Positions 34,365 to 37,115 of a stretch of DNA of 37,115 nt are shown in pieces. The DNA comes from an uncultured Hyphomicrobiales bacterium (lineage in GTDB: Bacteria > Pseudomonadota > Alphaproteobacteria > Rhizobiales > Beijerinckiaceae). The translations under genes and the position numbers were made by a program. How positions within the stretch are numbered: position 1 is the first letter of the stretch; the number at the start of each line of letters is the position of its first letter. Where the stretch lies: the NCBI GenBank assembly GCA_903847605.1, contig CAINED010000016.1:1-37115 (forward strand), in the 5' to 3' direction. The notes under the pieces were generated by a model that saw nothing but the letters and a program-made list of their open reading frames with translations, did no database searches and had not been told where the DNA came from.

Positions 34365-34395
34365 CTTTACGCCCAATTACGTGAACCCAGTAAGC

Positions 34396-34424
34396 TTGAC
34401 AGCCGAACGAAGCATCGAATAGCT
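34396..34424 (+). promoter_or_regulatory. Possible promoter of the passenger genes
   Basis: A perfect TTGACA (34396-34401) lies 17 bp before AATAGC, a poor -10 box, about 40 bp upstream of the hydrolase start. TATGCT further downstream is better but badly spaced. Confidence 0.3.
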
Positions 34425-34462
34425 GTATGCTCGGATCAAGAGCGTTCCGTCCGGGAGTCAAT

Positions 34463-35554
34463 ATGAAGCGAATTTTGTCCTTCACAATGGCAATATGGCT
34501 CAGTGTTTCGCCCGGCCTTGCGTGCACAGGCATCTCGCTGCGAGCCGCTGACGGTGCCGTGGTAGCAGCACGAACCGTGGAATGGGCGCTTGGCGATGCC
34601 AGCCACGACAAGCTGGTGGTCTTACCACGCGGACATCAATTCGTGGGACAGACTCCTGAAGGCATGAGTGGCATGCGCTGGAATGCCCGTTTCGGCTTCG
34701 TGTCCCTGATGGCATATGGGCAGCCCTTTGGTCCCGACGGGATGAACGAAGCCGGACTTTATGTTGGAATGTACTATTTTCCAGATTTTGCCAGCCTTGC
34801 ACCCTATGATGCCAAGCAGGCCAGCAACTCGATGAGCGTCGGCGACTATATGCAATGGATGTTGTCGTCGTTTCGCACTGTTGCTGAAGTGCGCGAAAAG
34901 CTTGCTGACGTTCGTGTTGTGAATGTGGATGATCCGCGCTTTGGCGGTGCGCCGCTGCCTTTTCACTGGAAGATAGCTGATCCGTCAGGGGCCTCGATTA
35001 TTGTCGAGATTGTCGAAAACGGCCAGATCAAAGTCTATGACTCCTTTCTCGGCGTCGTCACGAATTCCCCCAGTTACGACTGGCATCTGACGAATCTTCG
35101 CAATTACATCGGACTCTCGCAATCGTCGCGTGCACCGTTGACAATCGATGGTCAGCGGTTTGCCCCACTGGGCGGCGGCTCCGGACTTTTTGGTCTTCCG
35201 GGTGACTTCACGCCGCCGTCCCGGTTTGTGCGTGCGGCCGTGCTGACAGCAACAGCAAGGCCACTGGCCAAGGCCGACGACGCCATCTTCGAAGCGTTCA
35301 GGATCCTGGACAATTTCAACATTCCAATTGGCGCGACAGCGCCTGCTGGCAAGCAGGCGGGCGACATCGCCGGTGCGACCCAGGTTACCACGGCTTCCGA
35401 CCTGACCAACCGGGTCTTGTATTTTCACACCGTCGCTAACCGCGAGGTGCGTATGATCGACCTCAAGAAAATCGATTTCACCCGCCCCGGACAACGCGTC
35501 ATCGAGGCTGGCGCGATACGTCGCCAGGCCGTACGTGAAATAGTTGTTCCGTAG
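34463..35554 (+). CDS. Choloylglycine hydrolase / penicillin V acylase-like Ntn hydrolase
   Basis: A 363-residue linear-amide hydrolase of the choloylglycine hydrolase family. The signal peptide ends directly before Cys21 ([11 protein letters not shown]), so export would expose the N-terminal catalytic cysteine, as in Gram-negative periplasmic members. Arg37 in [16 protein letters not shown] and [19 protein letters not shown] are conserved family motifs. Known substrates are conjugated bile salts, penicillin V and, in some Gram-negative enzymes, N-acyl-homoserine lactones; which applies here is not decided. ATG 34463 has GGGAG upstream and starts the signal peptide. It lies inside the IS element, 98 bp after the transposase, and 17 bp before the porin gene, with which it probably forms an operon. 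Confidence 0.92.
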   Translation: MKRILSFTMAIWLSVSPGLACTGISLRAADGAVVAARTVEWALGDASHDKLVVLPRGHQFVGQTPEGMSGMRWNARFGFVSLMAYGQPFGPDGMNEAGLYVGMYYFPDFASLAPYDAKQASNSMSVGDYMQWMLSSFRTVAEVREKLADVRVVNVDDPRFGGAPLPFHWKIADPSGASIIVEIVENGQIKVYDSFLGVVTNSPSYDWHLTNLRNYIGLSQSSRAPLTIDGQRFAPLGGGSGLFGLPGDFTPPSRFVRAAVLTATARPLAKADDAIFEAFRILDNFNIPIGATAPAGKQAGDIAGATQVTTASDLTNRVLYFHTVANREVRMIDLKKIDFTRPGQRVIEAGAIRRQAVREIVVP

Positions 35555-35571
35555 CGGCCCGAGCTAACCCC

Positions 35572-36798
35572 ATGTCAAAATTTTCGGCTCTCTTTGCGGT
35601 GTCGGCAAGTCTGTTGCTGGCAGCTACTAATGCCATGGCGCAATCCTCACCATCTCACACTTGGGCGGGAGCGCTGTCAGACCTCAGCGACCGGGGCGTC
35701 GAACTCCGCTTTCAGGCGCTTTCCACGATCGAGGGCTTTATCCCCCGCGACGGGAGCACCGAGTATCGCTTTGGGGGGAAACTGACAGCAAACGCAAAGT
35801 TTGATCTCGGTCGCCTTGCCGGCCTGACTGGTCTGTCAATAACGGCGCGTTTTGAACAGAACCTCGGTAGTTCGGTCAATGGTATGGGCGGGGCCCTCCT
35901 GCCATTCAACACGTCCATGGCCTTTCCCGGTGAGGGGCGGCAAGCTGGCGACCTGACAGCTTTCTACATTACGCAGCAGATCGGAGCGTTTTCGTTCAGT
36001 ATTGGCAAGTTCGACATGGTCTCGCGTGCGACCGGGATACCGTTGGTAGGTGGCGGCGTCATGGGCGGGTTCCGGCATCTTGGTCTTGCCGCTCCGGCAA
36101 CTGGCGTAACTCCCCCTTATCTCTTCGGGGCGATGGCGACCTACAGTACGCCCTGGGCCACATTCGCTGTCATCGCCTATGATGCCGAAAGCGCCGTACG
36201 GCGCGACCCGTCGCGGGGCCTGTTCCGCAATGGCGCCACAGTGCTGGCGTCAGCGACGGTGCCTGTCACGATTTCAGATCTGCGCGGCTACCATGGCATC
36301 AAGCTGGTCACGAGTTCGACCAAGGGCACAGACCTTTCCAGGATCAGCGAAACGCTGTTGCCGGATGCCGCGCGCGCTGCCGTTCCAAGGAAAGGGGGCG
36401 TCTGGTACGCCGCGTACTCATTCCAGCAGAACCTGTGGCAGGATAAGCATGATCCCAAGCGTGCCTGGGGGGTATACGGGCAAGTATCGACTTCGGATTC
36501 CAACCCGACCTACCTGTCGTTGTCATACCTGCTGGGCATCGGTGGCACGAGCCCCATGCCCGGGCGGGCCGGGGACAGTTTCGGCATCGGCTTTTTTCGC
36601 TATACGATCAGCAAAGACCTAATTTCTCAACTTTATCCGGTCCTTCCCCTTCGCGATGAGCGAGGCTATGAGTTTTACTACAATGCGAAGCTCACGGAAG
36701 TATTTCGGACTACGTTCAGCGCGCAATGGGTGAGGCCCGTCGCGGCAAATGCCGCGCATGCCCTGATTCTTGGCCTCCGGACCCAGCTCGATTTTTGA
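35572..36798 (+). CDS. OprB-type carbohydrate-selective porin family protein
   Basis: A 408-residue outer-membrane beta-barrel protein. It has a signal peptide ending AMA|QS near residue 24 and alternating beta-strand patterns such as GVELRFQALSTIEGF and GLSITARFEQNLG. The C-terminal half typical of OprB contains WGVYGQVSTSDSNPTYLSLSYLLGIGG, PGRAGDSFGIGFFRYTIS, PLRDERGYEFYYNAKLT and LILGLRTQLDF. The terminal Phe fits recognition by the BAM assembly complex. OprB porins admit sugars, but homologues are attached to many catabolic clusters. It follows the Ntn hydrolase by 17 bp inside the IS element, so the pair may let a substrate in and cleave it in the periplasm. Confidence 0.9.
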   Translation: MSKFSALFAVSASLLLAATNAMAQSSPSHTWAGALSDLSDRGVELRFQALSTIEGFIPRDGSTEYRFGGKLTANAKFDLGRLAGLTGLSITARFEQNLGSSVNGMGGALLPFNTSMAFPGEGRQAGDLTAFYITQQIGAFSFSIGKFDMVSRATGIPLVGGGVMGGFRHLGLAAPATGVTPPYLFGAMATYSTPWATFAVIAYDAESAVRRDPSRGLFRNGATVLASATVPVTISDLRGYHGIKLVTSSTKGTDLSRISETLLPDAARAAVPRKGGVWYAAYSFQQNLWQDKHDPKRAWGVYGQVSTSDSNPTYLSLSYLLGIGGTSPMPGRAGDSFGIGFFRYTISKDLISQLYPVLPLRDERGYEFYYNAKLTEVFRTTFSAQWVRPVAANAAHALILGLRTQLDF

Positions 36799-37060
36799 AG
36801 CTGTAAACGACGGAAAAAGCCTTCATCGCGCTAACCGCCGGCGTCAGACATTCGGCACGATTGGCGGCTTTGATTATAGGGGGATCAGCCTCCCACGTTG
36901 GGTGTATTTAGGCAACGAACTTACGCTGCTGCGAGCAAAACGAAGTGCTTCCCGCTTGTAATCAAACGTTTATCGCGCCCATCCCGTTTCGATATTCCCT
37001 GTCCTCCAAAGCGGACAATATTCGTCCGGCCTCGGGAGACGTTTTCCGCAGCAACGTCAT

Positions 37061-37115
37061 CCTATGAATCACACCTTACCTGAATTGCGAATCCTCTAAA
37101 TGACGACACTCCCTA
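37061..37115 (-). repeat. Right terminal inverted repeat of the IS element
   Basis: The last 55 bases of the window are the inverted partner of 33527-33581 (five mismatches). The outer end coincides with the final base, so the flank is not visible. Confidence 0.9.

Larger units (their letters stand above)
33527..37115 (+). mobile_element. IS5-family element carrying two passenger genes
   Basis: A 3589-bp unit bounded by 55-bp inverted repeats and containing a frameshifted IS5-family transposase, an Ntn hydrolase gene and an OprB-type porin gene. Typical elements of this family are 0.8-1.3 kb and end soon after the transposase. Here no inverted repeat follows the transposase stop at 34364, and the only right end is at 37115. 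TA is present at both outer ends and may be the target duplication, with the true repeat starting at GGG. The 262 bp between the porin gene and the right repeat hold no gene I can see. The base beyond 37115 is not available, so the target duplication cannot be confirmed. Confidence 0.8.

Noticed and set aside
34427..34462. Longer start for the Ntn hydrolase
   Set aside because: It would place 12 extra residues before the signal peptide; ATG 34463 has its own ribosome site.
33527..37115. Composite transposon formed by two IS copies
   Set aside because: Only one transposase is present, and each inverted repeat occurs once with its outer end facing away from the cargo. No internal IS end follows the transposase. 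A copy beyond 37115 cannot be excluded.

Overview
The window is GC-rich and proteobacterial in style. Most starts have strong GGAGG-type ribosome binding sites, and there are many periplasmic substrate receptors of the tripartite tricarboxylate (TctC/Bug) type, amide and sulfate-ester hydrolases, RTX proteins and an IS5-family element. This mix suggests an alphaproteobacterium, probably of the order Hyphomicrobiales (Bradyrhizobium- or Beijerinckiaceae-like). That placement is inferred from gene content; no marker gene is present. Both edges fall on repeats: the left edge at the start of an RTX module found three times here, the right edge on the last base of an IS inverted repeat. The window is therefore probably a whole draft contig.

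Layout. 1-1494: 3' part of an RTX (Ca-binding repeat) protein gene. 1753-9690: an uptake and oxidation region with four orphan TctC/Bug receptors and one ABC-type solute-binding protein, none with membrane subunits, plus a short-chain dehydrogenase and an LLM-class flavin oxidoreductase. 9756-13790: an arylsulfotransferase-family protein directly followed by a formylglycine-type sulfatase, with a convergent glutathione S-transferase. 13863-14091: a GMC oxidoreductase reduced to its two ends. 14165-14629: a small unknown protein. 14710-25626: two giant RTX genes, one a serralysin-like metallopeptidase and the other a beta-helix/RTX protein with four tandem modules. Between them lies a small secreted protein with a clear terminator.

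26149-33499 is a minus-strand amide-hydrolase locus. In transcription order it holds an acetamidase/formamidase, two tandem 563/564-residue asparaginase-like paralogues with an altered active-site motif, an amidase-signature enzyme, and an MBL-fold hydrolase of alkylsulfatase type. A terminator separates the two paralogues. Similar 12-bp palindromes lie before the two likely transcription starts, so the locus may be two co-regulated units acting on an unidentified amide or sulfated amide.

33527-37115 is the most striking structure: an IS5-family element whose 55-bp inverted repeats (about 50/55 matching) enclose the frameshifted transposase and two passenger genes. These are a periplasmic choloylglycine-hydrolase/penicillin-V-acylase-like enzyme and an OprB-type porin. 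The element looks like a cargo-carrying 'transporter IS'. It inserted 27 bp upstream of the acetamidase start and probably removed that gene's original promoter.
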